Assembly (NCBI GenBank): GCA_013298765.1
Contig: JAAFJA010000023.1
Coordinates: forward strand, 1-35,093
Reading direction: 5' to 3'
Source: Betaproteobacteria bacterium
Lineage (GTDB): Bacteria; Pseudomonadota; Gammaproteobacteria; Burkholderiales; Casimicrobiaceae
DNA length: 35,093 nt
Below the pieces are notes generated by a model that saw only the letters and a program-made list of their open reading frames with translations, ran no database searches and was not told the DNA's origin. Positions 16,275-23,696 of the stretch are shown piece by piece. Position numbers and translations under genes: made by a program. Each line of letters begins with the position of its first letter. Within the stretch, counting starts at the first letter, position 1.

Positions 16275-16798
16275 CCACTCAACGACAACGCTACGCCGCA
16301 CTTTTGCGTGCGGTCAACGTCGGTGGCACCGGCAAACTCGCGATGGCGGATCTCAAGACGATCTGCGAGCGCTTGAAATTCGAGCAAGTTCGCACCTACA
16401 TCGCAAGCGGCAACGTCGTCTTCGAAAGTTGCCTCACCGAAGCGCAGATCGTGCTGGCGCTGGAAGCCGCGCTCCTGAAACACATGGACAAACCCGTTGG
16501 CGTTTTGGTTCGCAACGCGCGCGAACTAGACGCGATCGTCGTTAACAATCCGTTTCAAGAATCACCAGGCAATCGAGTGGTCGCCTTGTTTATGCCAACG
16601 CCGCCGCAGCCCACTGAGATCGCGGCCGCAACGGGACGCAAGGACGAACAAATCGCCCTAGGGTGTCGCGCAATCTACATCCACTACGGCGAAGGCATGG
16701 CCGATTCAAAGCTAAAAATTCCCGCCGCAGCGCGAGGCACCGCTCGAAACATGAACACAGTGAAGAAACTTGCTGAGATGTGCGCTGCGTCGGCTTAG
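16271..16798 (+). CDS. DUF1697 family protein
   Basis: A 175-residue cytoplasmic protein matching the DUF1697 family: it opens with YAALLRAVNVGGTGKLAMADLK, then YIASGNVVFES, VLVRNARELDAIVVNNPF, and ends with the AARGTARNMNTVKKLAEM segment. Function is unknown in the family. It is coupled to the upstream EamA gene and convergent with the GST gene at 16811. Confidence 0.9.
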   Translation: MTTQRQRYAALLRAVNVGGTGKLAMADLKTICERLKFEQVRTYIASGNVVFESCLTEAQIVLALEAALLKHMDKPVGVLVRNARELDAIVVNNPFQESPGNRVVALFMPTPPQPTEIAAATGRKDEQIALGCRAIYIHYGEGMADSKLKIPAAARGTARNMNTVKKLAEMCAASA

Positions 16799-16810
16799 GA
16801 AACCTCTGCG

Positions 16811-17473
16811 CTATCGGAAGCACCCGGCAATGCGATCAGCAAACGGATAGAGCGAAAAGTAGGGTTTGGCTTCTTCGATCACGCGTAGAACGGAGGGCCG
16901 CTTGACGAGCCGGTCAAAATAGGCGCGCAGGTGTTCGCATTCATCCGGGAACGGCTGCAACGTGCTCGCATAGAAGAGCGCCGGTGCTGCGGCACAGTCG
17001 GCCATACTGAAGTGTTGGCCTGATATCCACACCTTCGACGCCATGTGGCGATCAATCAACCCGTACGCGGTTTTCAATGTCGCATGTTCGGCGCTTAAGT
17101 CGGCGTTGGCACCTTTGATGCGATCAGCAACGATCGCCTGCAGCGGCCTCTGGACATAGTGGTCGAACACGCGATCCCAGAAACGCACCTCAAAGGCGGT
17201 CTCCCAATCGGCGGGTATCAACGCTTGCTTTCCTGCAAAGTAGTGATCCACATACTCGATGATGATGCTGGATTCAGCGACATCGCGCTGGCGAGCCTCA
17301 TCGCGGATCACCGGAAACTTGTTGAAAGGCCAGATTGCTTGCAGTTCAGCTTGGCCAGCTTCATCGCGAAAATCAATGATTCGCGGTACAAACGCGACGT
17401 TGTTCTCGTAGAGCGCGATGAGAACCTTGTGACAAAACGACGATAGCGGATGGTAGTAGAGGGTGATAGACAC
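16811..17473 (-). CDS. Glutathione S-transferase family protein (distal)
   Basis: A 220-residue two-domain GST when started at GTG 17473 (SITLYYHPLSSFCHKVLIALYENN). The thioredoxin-like N-domain carries SSFCHK near residue 11, the KFPVIRDE cis-Pro and ESSIIIEYVD. The helical C-domain has ISGQHFSMADCAAAPALFY. A longer reading to 17593 would run 64 bp into the preceding GST gene and adds a basic, unconserved-looking stretch, so I reject it; no strong ribosome binding site marks the start. It is the last gene of the sigma-factor cluster, and its link to that regulon is inference. Confidence 0.85.
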   Translation of the reverse strand: MSITLYYHPLSSFCHKVLIALYENNVAFVPRIIDFRDEAGQAELQAIWPFNKFPVIRDEARQRDVAESSIIIEYVDHYFAGKQALIPADWETAFEVRFWDRVFDHYVQRPLQAIVADRIKGANADLSAEHATLKTAYGLIDRHMASKVWISGQHFSMADCAAAPALFYASTLQPFPDECEHLRAYFDRLVKRPSVLRVIEEAKPYFSLYPFADRIAGCFR

Positions 17474-17529
17474 GATGAGTTGTTTGTTTGCTCTTCTATG
17501 CGTTTCCGACGCGATCTTGCATGCTGAAA

Positions 17530-18192
17530 TTAGCTCTGACGGGCGCCACCACGAGCGGCGAGCTGGGCGACCCAAGCCTTCGTATCGTGACACGCGTCCA
17601 TCGCGCGTTTGTACGCGTCGCGCTCAGTGGTGCGAGACAGATAGTCCTGTTCAGTCGCCCCAAGCGTGACGAGGCCGTGCCACTGCGCACGTTCGAGCGC
17701 GTAGGTCACTGAAATATCGGCGGCTGTGAATGTCTCACCCGCTAGATAAGGCGAGCTTTCGAGCCGACGGCTGACATGGCCCAGTCGGCTCTTGAACGTT
17801 TTCAGCGCCCAGCGCACAAGCCAGCTATCGCGCTCCGCCTCCGGTGCCAGATTGCGGCCGACAAGGACTGTATTCCACGGTACCGCAAGACCCGCCTCGC
17901 CCAGATGAAGAAACTGCTGGTAGTAAGGAAAGCTAGGGTCCCGCGGCTCGGGCGCAAGCGGTGTCGGGCCATACTTAGCCATCAGGTACTGCATGATCGC
18001 AATGGATTCGACCATCGTGACGTCGCCGTCTTGTATCGCCGGAATAAAGCCGCCGGGATTGACCGCCAAAAACTCCGGATCATTGTTGACGCCTTTCAGC
18101 AAGTCGACCGACCGCAACTTGTAGGCGAGTCCCATCTCTTCGAGGAGCCACGCGACGCGAAAGCCTCTGCCTTCACCAAACAAAGTAATCAT
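17530..18192 (-). CDS. Glutathione S-transferase family protein (proximal)
   Basis: A 220-residue GST: N-domain ITLFGEGRGFRVAWLLEEMGLAY, cis-Pro segment PGGFIPAIQDGD, glutathione-binding VESIAIMQYL, and C-domain SSPYLAGETFTAADISVTYALE. It is a different subtype from the GST next to it. GSTs conjugate or reduce electrophiles with glutathione. It follows the VOC gene by 51 bp on the same strand. Confidence 0.9.
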   Translation of the reverse strand: MITLFGEGRGFRVAWLLEEMGLAYKLRSVDLLKGVNNDPEFLAVNPGGFIPAIQDGDVTMVESIAIMQYLMAKYGPTPLAPEPRDPSFPYYQQFLHLGEAGLAVPWNTVLVGRNLAPEAERDSWLVRWALKTFKSRLGHVSRRLESSPYLAGETFTAADISVTYALERAQWHGLVTLGATEQDYLSRTTERDAYKRAMDACHDTKAWVAQLAARGGARQS

Positions 18193-18243
18193 GTCTGCGC
18201 CTCTCTATTGGATCGATCACTCATCTGCGCTTCTCAACAACAA

Positions 18244-18657
18244 CTAGCCGCTGGCGCCTGGAAACGCACTCTCGTCCATGTAGAAAATTTCCCACACGTG
18301 GCCATCAAGATCAGTGTAGGCGTGTTGATACATGAAGCCGAGATCCTTTGGCGCCGTCGGCGTACTTGCGCCAGCAGCTATCGCTTTAGCAATGAGCGCT
18401 TCAACCGCTTCGCGGGACTCAAGCGGAAGCGCAACCAAGGTTTCGACATGCGTCTTCGCATCAATCAACTTCTTCGGCGTAAAGGTTGCGAAGAACTTTT
18501 CATCAAGCAGCATCGCGTACAGGTTCTCGCCCAACACGAGTGCTGCGGCTTGCTCATTGGTGAACTTCGGGTTGAACGAGTAACCCAGTGAGCCGAAAAA
18601 CTTGATGGATCGCGCCACGTCCTTTACCGCGAGATTGACGAACATCTGCTTATGCAT
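18244..18657 (-). CDS. VOC-family (glyoxalase/bleomycin-resistance fold) protein
   Basis: A 137-residue protein with two beta-alpha-beta-beta-beta halves (MFVNLAVKDVARSIKFFGSLGY; YTDLDGHVWEIFYMDES). The terminal DLDGHVWE holds the usual metal-ligand Glu. Reaction unknown. The start ATG has AGGAG about 6 nt upstream and lies 8 nt inside the preceding DGPF gene, so translation is coupled. Confidence 0.9.
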   Translation of the reverse strand: MHKQMFVNLAVKDVARSIKFFGSLGYSFNPKFTNEQAAALVLGENLYAMLLDEKFFATFTPKKLIDAKTHVETLVALPLESREAVEALIAKAIAAGASTPTAPKDLGFMYQHAYTDLDGHVWEIFYMDESAFPGASG

Positions 18658-19018
18658 GTTGGGCTCCTATCACTGACTGGTAGTTTGCTACGTCGAGATC
18701 TCGCACTGGCCGCACTTCGATGCTTCCGTGTTTCGCGGGCGGAATCTTTGCGGCGATGTTCACCGCTTCATTCAAGTCTTTCGCATCGATCAAGTAGAAG
18801 CCTGCGAGGTGCTCTTTCGTCTCCGCGAACGGTCCGTCGGTCATGGTCATTTGGCCGTTTCGCACGCGCACTGTGGTCGCTGTTGCAATGGGATGCAGCG
18901 GCTCCGCAGCAATCATCTTGCCGTTCTCGACAATTTGCTTTGCGTAATCGAAGCATTCTGCATCAGAGCAGGCGTTCCAATTTTCTTGGCTTAAGTACAC
19001 GAGGCAAAGGTATTTCAC
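18650..19018 (-). CDS. DGPF/YCII-domain protein (distal copy)
   Basis: A 122-residue protein with the hallmark MTMTDGPFAETKEHLAGFYLID of YCII-related DGPF proteins; the DGPF box and a following acidic patch are intact. The start is GTG (19016-19018) overlapping the TGA of the upstream SRPBCC gene. DGPF proteins are the usual neighbours of ECF42 sigma factors; their biochemical role is not settled. Confidence 0.92.
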   Translation of the reverse strand: MKYLCLVYLSQENWNACSDAECFDYAKQIVENGKMIAAEPLHPIATATTVRVRNGQMTMTDGPFAETKEHLAGFYLIDAKDLNEAVNIAAKIPPAKHGSIEVRPVRDLDVANYQSVIGAQHA

Positions 19019-19470
19019 GATCCATTCTCCGCAAGCGCTTTAAGTTGGGCGAGTGCATTTGGCCACATCTCTTGAAACATCGCTTGGTATTCCGGCACCA
19101 TATCCTGCTCGATGCGAACCGTAGTCACACCGTTTGCTTCGGAGAAATGGTAGTCCTCGCGAGCGCCGGCCCACGCTGATTCACCTGGCGCACTCTCTGC
19201 GCCATTGTCGATCCCAGACAGGTGCTCGATGCCGATGAACTCGAACTTGCGATTCGCGACGATGCGGCTCGACATGCCACACAGATGACCGTTTTCGTCT
19301 TTACCGAGAAAGCGGATGCGACTACCTTCGTTCCAGTCGCCTTCGAAATAGGAACTCGGCGAGAAAGCACTCGTCCACTGGCGATACGTTTTCTCGCCGA
19401 GCATCGTATCCCACACCCGTTGCTTCGGCGAATTGATGTCGATTGAGAATGTCATTTTGACGTGACTCAT
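19015..19470 (-). CDS. SRPBCC (AHSA1-like) domain protein, distal
   Basis: A 151-residue START/SRPBCC-fold protein: FSIDINSPKQRVWDTMLGEKTYRQW at the N-terminus, and a C-terminal helix EMWPNALAQLKALAENG. Such proteins bind hydrophobic ligands. ATG 19470 is preceded by AGGAG about 6 nt upstream. Coupled to the DGPF gene after it by a 4-nt overlap. Confidence 0.9.
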   Translation of the reverse strand: MSHVKMTFSIDINSPKQRVWDTMLGEKTYRQWTSAFSPSSYFEGDWNEGSRIRFLGKDENGHLCGMSSRIVANRKFEFIGIEHLSGIDNGAESAPGESAWAGAREDYHFSEANGVTTVRIEQDMVPEYQAMFQEMWPNALAQLKALAENGS

Positions 19471-19533
19471 ATGATCTCCTAAGTGACTGACTGATAGTGA
19501 ACGCTAAGGCCGCGTCAATGGCTATCGAAAAGA

Positions 19534-20029
19534 TTAAGCATATGCGTGCTCAAGCGCAGCGAGATCGAACTTCTTCATCTGCAGCATCGCATTTGTTACG
19601 CGCATCGCTTTCGTGCGGTCCGGATCGCTGACCATAGCAATCAATACGCGTGGCACAATTTGCCATGAGAGCCCGTAGCGATCTTTGAGCCAGCCGCATT
19701 GTTGCGCAGTCGGATCGCCACCGTCGCCCGAGCAGCGCCCAAAAGTGATCGATTTGGGCCTGGGTATCGCAGCCAACTTGTAGCGACACCGCTTCATTGA
19801 ACTTGAAGAACGGCCCACCGTTGAGCGCCGTGAACGGTTGCCCGTCGAGTTCAAACGCGACGGTCATCACTGAGCCCTCCGGTCGGCCGTGAATCTCCTG
19901 CCCGGCACCGGTAAATCGCGAAATCGTTTGAATTTTCGAACCAGGAAACACCGAGACCTAGAAATTCGCAGCTTCTTCGGCTTGATGATCGAACCAAAGG
20001 CAGGGTGTAATTTTCTCGAGCAATCGCAT
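19534..20029 (-). pseudogene. PhnB-like VOC gene broken by an amber stop and a frameshift
   Basis: From ATG 20029 the frame reads MRLLEKITPCLWFDHQAEEAANF, then TAG at codon 24 (19958-19960) where relatives have Tyr (NFYVSVFP), then continues VSVFPGSKIQTISRF and on to TQAQIDHFWALL. At the GGG run 19727-19729 one extra G shifts the frame. The normal ending (GDGGDPTAQQCGWLKDRYGL, then AMVSDPDR and LAALEHAYA) continues in the next frame. Together the pieces make a full-length 3-demethylubiquinone-methyltransferase-like (PhnB) VOC protein. Two independent lesions argue against a sequencing error. Its neighbours are intact. Confidence 0.88.
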
Positions 20030-20044
20030 GGTGGGCTCCTTTCG

Positions 20045-20491
20045 CTAGTCAGGAATGTTTGGTTCGACGAGCGTCGCCAGGTGCTGGAGCGAGTCCTGCC
20101 AGCCGAGATAGCACGCCTCCGCCGGAATCAAACTGGGAATCCCTTCTTGCACGATGGTTACCTCACACCCGACTGACACTTCTCTCAAGTCGACTGTGGT
20201 TTTCATCTGTCCCAGCAGGGTCGGATCATCGAATGCGCTGCTATAACAGATGCGCCTGCCCGGAACGAGTTCGAGATAGGTGCCGCCAAACGAATGGCCG
20301 TGACCCGTTGTGAAATTGGTGAACGACATTTTGTAAGTGCCGCCGACTTTGACATCCATCTGATGCACCTTCGCTGTGAAACCGTTTGGCGGTAACCAGC
20401 GTGCATAGGCATCCGGTTCGACAAAAGCGCGAAAAACTTTCTCAGATGTTGTCCGCAGCACGCGGTGAAAACGTACGGTGCTACTGGTCAT
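20045..20491 (-). CDS. SRPBCC (AHSA1-like) domain protein, proximal
   Basis: A 148-residue protein beginning VRFHRVLRTTSEKVFRAFVE, followed by YARWLPPNGFTAKVH, both typical of AHSA1-type SRPBCC proteins found beside sigma factors and ArsR regulators. ATG 20491 has AAAGGA upstream. It precedes the broken VOC gene by 15 bp and follows the PhnB-like gene by 47 bp, so it is probably cotranscribed from the promoter at 20997-21025. Confidence 0.9.
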   Translation of the reverse strand: MTSSTVRFHRVLRTTSEKVFRAFVEPDAYARWLPPNGFTAKVHQMDVKVGGTYKMSFTNFTTGHGHSFGGTYLELVPGRRICYSSAFDDPTLLGQMKTTVDLREVSVGCEVTIVQEGIPSLIPAEACYLGWQDSLQHLATLVEPNIPD

Positions 20492-20538
20492 GCTTGAATC
20501 CTTTCAAAGTTGTGCCTGGGAGACGTATCGGACCATAG

Positions 20539-20961
20539 TTAGACGGGAATCGCTTCGCCGTTGATGCCCCAGCCGACACCAAAGCGATCAGTCACCATGC
20601 CGAACGTCTTTGCCCAAAATGTCGGCGCGAGCGGCATCGTAATCTTTCCGCCTTCGGCGAGCGAATTGAATACGCGCGTCGCTTCTTGCTGCGTTGCATA
20701 GGTCAAGGTGAGCATGACGCCGCTGACGCCGTTGTAGGGGATGCCGGGCGGTACGTCTCCCGCCATCAGCGCGCCGCCATCGGGCTGCACCAAATATGCA
20801 TGCATGATGAGATGGCGCACCTCCTTCGGCGTCTCATCGCACATTGGCGAATCGCCGTAGCTGATCAGCGTTTTCACATCTGCGCCGAGCACTGCTTCGT
20901 AGAAGCGCACCGCCTCCACACAATTGCCGTTGAACGAAAGATAGGGAATGGGTTGTGGCAT
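20539..20961 (-). CDS. PhnB-like VOC-family protein
   Basis: A 140-residue protein: PIPYLSFNGNCVEAVRFYEAVLGADV at the start, HAYLVQPDGGALMAGD in the middle, and TFWAKTFGMVTDRFGVGWGIN at the end, the usual PhnB/DUF3828-like VOC pattern. Function not established; despite the name such proteins are not phosphonate enzymes. A promoter-like TGTCGA-N17-CGACTA stands 35 nt before its ATG. Confidence 0.92.
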   Translation of the reverse strand: MPQPIPYLSFNGNCVEAVRFYEAVLGADVKTLISYGDSPMCDETPKEVRHLIMHAYLVQPDGGALMAGDVPPGIPYNGVSGVMLTLTYATQQEATRVFNSLAEGGKITMPLAPTFWAKTFGMVTDRFGVGWGINGEAIPV

Positions 20962-20996
20962 GACGAATACCGTCGGAAATGATGGATGACATGCAT

Positions 20997-21025
20997 TAGT
21001 CGAACGAGATCGACGAATTTCGACA
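20997..21025 (-). promoter_or_regulatory. Candidate ECF42-type promoter P2 (VOC gene)
   Basis: On the minus strand: TGTCGA (21020-21025), a 17-nt spacer, then CGACTA (20997-21002). Both hexamers, the spacer length and the distance to the start codon (about 35 nt) equal those of P1 at 21540-21568. Eleven of the 17 spacer positions also agree. Confidence 0.75.
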
Positions 21026-21079
21026 GCTCGTTCGAAAAAAATTGCAGGACGGCAACCAATTAGAGCGTGTTACTACGCC

Positions 21080-21505
21080 CTAGCCCTTTGACGCAATCTC
21101 TCCCCGCAACCGCTCTTCCTGCTCGCGCAGCTCTGGCGTGAATTCCTCTCCAAAGTCCTCGGGCTCAAACATCGGGCGGATCTCGATCTCAGACGGTCCA
21201 GGCATCGGATTCGGACAGCGTTTGACCCACTCGATCGCCTCCGCCATCGATTTCACCTGCCAAACCCAAAACCCTGCGACGAGTTCTTTCGTTTCCGCGA
21301 ACGGCCCATCGACCACCGTGCGACTCGTACCGGAAAACTGAATGCGTACGCCCTTCGACGATGGGTGCAAGCCATCACCGGAAATCATGATGCCCGCTTT
21401 CACGAGCGCCTCGTTGAACTCACCCATCTCACGAAACATTTCCTCAGTGGGCATCACGCCTGCTTCGGAATCTTTCGTGGCTTTGACCAACACTGCGACT
21501 TTCAT
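21080..21505 (-). CDS. DGPF/YCII-domain protein (proximal copy)
   Basis: A 141-residue protein from ATG 21505 (MKVAVLVKATKDSEAG) with TVVDGPFAETKELVAGFWVWQ, the DGPF signature, and a basic/acidic C-terminal extension (EEFTPELREQEERLRGEIA). A frame extending to 21652 only reads through the inverted repeat (VWVPAFAGMT) and is not part of the gene. The first gene after the sigma factor, with its own promoter-like motif 34 nt upstream. Confidence 0.93.
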   Translation of the reverse strand: MKVAVLVKATKDSEAGVMPTEEMFREMGEFNEALVKAGIMISGDGLHPSSKGVRIQFSGTSRTVVDGPFAETKELVAGFWVWQVKSMAEAIEWVKRCPNPMPGPSEIEIRPMFEPEDFGEEFTPELREQEERLRGEIASKG

Positions 21506-21539
21506 TTTGGACCCTGTTTGTTTGCAAGCTGATGTTTGG

Positions 21540-21568
21540 TAGTCGAACTGGATTGACCGAATTCGACA
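21540..21568 (-). promoter_or_regulatory. Candidate ECF42-type promoter P1 (DGPF gene)
   Basis: On the minus strand: TGTCGA (21563-21568), 17-nt spacer, CGACTA (21540-21545), within the longer shared GTTCGACTA. The ATG is 34 nt downstream. As I recall, ECF42 factors use TGTCGA at -35 and a CGA-type -10, which this fits. Confidence 0.78.
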
Positions 21569-21613
21569 TCGATTCAAAGTTTTTTTCGCCACGATACAGG
21601 TGTCACGACATAT

Positions 21614-21719
21614 TGTCATTCCCGCGAAGGCGGGAACCCAGACCGGGATCATCGGGTGAAGAAAGAGCCAAGCTTTGCCGAGGCTCCCGGTCTGGGTCCC
21701 CGCCTTCGCGGGGATGACA
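21614..21719. repeat. Inverted repeat pair with GCGAAGGC core
   Basis: A 35-base arm at 21614-21648 is the reverse complement of 21685-21719 with two differences. Each arm holds its own palindrome (CCCGCGAAGGCGGG). This kind of dispersed repeat, which reads as VWVPAFAGMT when translated, is widespread in proteobacteria and recalls the dRS3 type of Neisseria. The 36-nt centre has no evident gene. A hairpin formed by the pair could end sigma-factor transcription. Confidence 0.85.
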
Positions 21720-21762
21720 GGATCGTTAGTCGAACTGCATCACTCTGATCGTGACGATTTCT

Positions 21763-23028
21763 TCACGCACCAAGTTCAGCGAGCCGACGCGAGAGGAACC
21801 GACGCTCTGAATCCTGCTGCGCGAGCCCGAGTGCGCGCTCGTACGCGGAGCGTGCCTGTGCGACCCGACCGAGCCTTCGATAAAAGTCGGCGCGGGCGGC
21901 ATGCGCGAGGTGATAGTTGGTAAGTGTGTCGTCGTCTAGCAACGCGTCGACCAATGAAAGTCCGGCTTCTATCCCGTCGTGCATCGCAACCGCCACCGCG
22001 CGGTTCAACGCAATGACGGGCGAGGGTTCGATGCGCAGAAGCACATCGTAGAGCGCGATGATCTGTGGCCAATCGGTGTCTTCGTAGCGCAGCGCCTCGG
22101 CGTGGATTGCGGCTATCGCCGCTTGTAGCGTGTACACGCCGAAGCCGCGCGAGACGAGCGCGGAACGAACGAGCGCGATACCCTCTTCGATCATCGCGCG
22201 ATCCCAACGCGTGCGGTCCTGAGCATCAAGCAGGCAGAGTTCGCCATTCGAATCGAACCGCGTACTGCGACGAGATTCTTGCAACAGCATCAGCGCAAGC
22301 AGCCCTTTAATATCAGGGCTTTCATTTAATTCGACTAATAATCGACCAAGATATATAGATTCGCTGACAAGTTCATTGGATTGTGAGTTGCCGCCTGAAG
22401 TTGAAAGGTATCCTTCGTTGTAAACGAGATATACGACCCGCAGCACACTGCGCAACCGCTCGCGTAGCGCGTCGCCCTCTGGAACTTCGTAAGGAATCTT
22501 GGCGTCGCGAATCTTTGCTTTCGCGCGCACAATCCGCTGCGCGATGGTGGGCGCGCTGCTCAGGTAGGCGCGAGCGATGGCCTCGGTCGTAAGCCCACAG
22601 ACTTCGCGCAAGGTAAGCGCGATTTGCGCGTCTTCCGCGAGCGCCGGGTGGCAACACGTGAAGATGAGTCGCAATCGATCATCTTCGATGGCCGTTTGCT
22701 CGTGCCAAGCCGCTGACTCGTCGGCAAGGTTCTCGAAGCGGCGCTCGCTCTCCTCCGATACGTTGACGCTTTCGAAGCGCGCATCGCGACGGATTTGATC
22801 GATTACTTTGAAGCGCCCGGCAGAAATAAGCCAGGCGACAGGGTTCTCGGGCACACCCGTTTGCGACCATTGCTCGACCGCCGCGCGAAAAGCTTCGTGC
22901 AGCGCCTCTTCGGCGCGATCAAAATCACCGAGCAACCGGATCAGGGTGGCAAAGACCCGGCGCGAATCTCGACGATAAATTTCGTCAATGCGCGCCGCAA
23001 TCGCGGGCTTATCGTGCGTGTGCAGCAT
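21763..23028 (-). CDS. ECF42-type RNA polymerase sigma factor with TPR-like C-terminal extension
   Basis: A 421-residue protein, much longer than a plain ECF factor. Sigma region 2 spans about 15-90 (FATLIRLLGDFDRAEEALHEAF, ENPVAWLISAGRFKVIDQIRRDARF). Region 4 spans about 120-190 (LTLREVCGLTTEAIARAYLSS, IAQRIVRAKAKI). The segment RSVLRVVYLVYNEGYLSTSG and the TPR-like tail (ALNRAVAVAMHDGIEAGLSL, RRLGRVAQARSAYERALGLA) are typical of group ECF42. These lack an anti-sigma partner and need the extension for activity, as reported in Streptomyces. Its start directly abuts the stop of the CBS gene (TAGATG). DGPF, VOC and SRPBCC genes follow it. Confidence 0.92.
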   Translation of the reverse strand: MLHTHDKPAIAARIDEIYRRDSRRVFATLIRLLGDFDRAEEALHEAFRAAVEQWSQTGVPENPVAWLISAGRFKVIDQIRRDARFESVNVSEESERRFENLADESAAWHEQTAIEDDRLRLIFTCCHPALAEDAQIALTLREVCGLTTEAIARAYLSSAPTIAQRIVRAKAKIRDAKIPYEVPEGDALRERLRSVLRVVYLVYNEGYLSTSGGNSQSNELVSESIYLGRLLVELNESPDIKGLLALMLLQESRRSTRFDSNGELCLLDAQDRTRWDRAMIEEGIALVRSALVSRGFGVYTLQAAIAAIHAEALRYEDTDWPQIIALYDVLLRIEPSPVIALNRAVAVAMHDGIEAGLSLVDALLDDDTLTNYHLAHAARADFYRRLGRVAQARSAYERALGLAQQDSERRFLSRRLAELGA

Positions 23029-23487
23029 CTACCCCTGAGAAGCGGTTTCCTCTTCGTCAGGCCAGTTCTTGATGTAGCTCTTGAGCATCTTGTTTTCAAA
23101 ACTTTGCTCTTCGTACACCGCTTTTGCCACATCGTGAAACGAAAGCACGCCCAGCAGTGTTTCCTGATCCATGATCGGGATGTAGCGCGCATGGCGATCT
23201 AGCATCGCTTTACGCAGCGCCTGCACGTCCATTTGTGGCGTCGCCGTCAGCGGATTACCTTCCATGACCGAGCCCACCGGCAGCGTTTTCATCTGCTCAC
23301 CCTGCTCGTTAAGCACTTTAATGAGCTCACGGAAGGTAAGCATGCCAGCAAGCTTGCCTCGATCCATGACCACGAGCGAGCCAATGTCGTTTTCCGCCAT
23401 TGATCGAACGGCTTCTGCCATCGGCATTTCCGGCGATGCAGTGAAGAGCGTTGAACCTTTGATTCGAAGAATTTCGCTTACGAGCAT
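23029..23487 (-). CDS. CBS-domain pair protein
   Basis: A 152-residue protein made of two CBS motifs (SEILRIKGSTLFTASPEMPM, then MAENDIGSLVVMDRGKLAGM; VGSVMEGNPLTATPQMDVQA, then HARYIPIMDQETLLGVLSF) that usually bind adenine nucleotides. A strong AGGAGG lies about 6 nt before ATG 23487. Its stop codon touches the start of the sigma factor gene, suggesting coupling; whether it senses anything for the sigma factor is open. Confidence 0.9.
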   Translation of the reverse strand: MLVSEILRIKGSTLFTASPEMPMAEAVRSMAENDIGSLVVMDRGKLAGMLTFRELIKVLNEQGEQMKTLPVGSVMEGNPLTATPQMDVQALRKAMLDRHARYIPIMDQETLLGVLSFHDVAKAVYEEQSFENKMLKSYIKNWPDEEETASQG

Positions 23488-23581
23488 GCTCGGCCTCCTA
23501 AAGATGTTTTCTTAAATCGCGCCAGCAATTTAAGAGCGAGTAGCTCCCCTCGCCCTCTGGCAGAGGGGTCGGGGGTGAGGG

Positions 23582-23623
23582 TTGAGCCTTCCTAAACATC
23601 ACCGTGAATTTTGGAAGGCTCAA
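23582..23623. promoter_or_regulatory. 11-bp perfect inverted repeat in a divergent intergenic region
   Basis: TTGAGCCTTCC (23582-23592) and GGAAGGCTCAA (23613-23623) are exact reverse complements across 20 nt, between the divergent CBS and histidine kinase genes. It could be an operator or an mRNA hairpin. A low-complexity repeat (CTCCCCTCGCCCTC followed by GAGGGGTCGGGGGTGAGGG, about 23546-23581) of a kind common in betaproteobacterial spacers adjoins it. Confidence 0.5.
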
Positions 23624-23696
23624 TAAGTCGCGTGTAGGGTGTTGGAAACACTGAAATGAGAGATTACACGAATCTGCGCCCCATAAAATCCCAGGA

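Noticed and set aside
17474-17593. Longer start for the distal GST
   Set aside because: Would overlap the preceding GST gene by 64 bp and adds a basic tail with no GST character.
21506-21652. Upstream extension of the DGPF gene containing VWVPAFAGMT
   Set aside because: That peptide is the translation of the dispersed inverted repeat, and the extension would also run through promoter P1.
22335-22532. Minus-strand frames inside the sigma factor gene
   Set aside because: Alternative-frame shadows of a long, motif-rich sigma factor.
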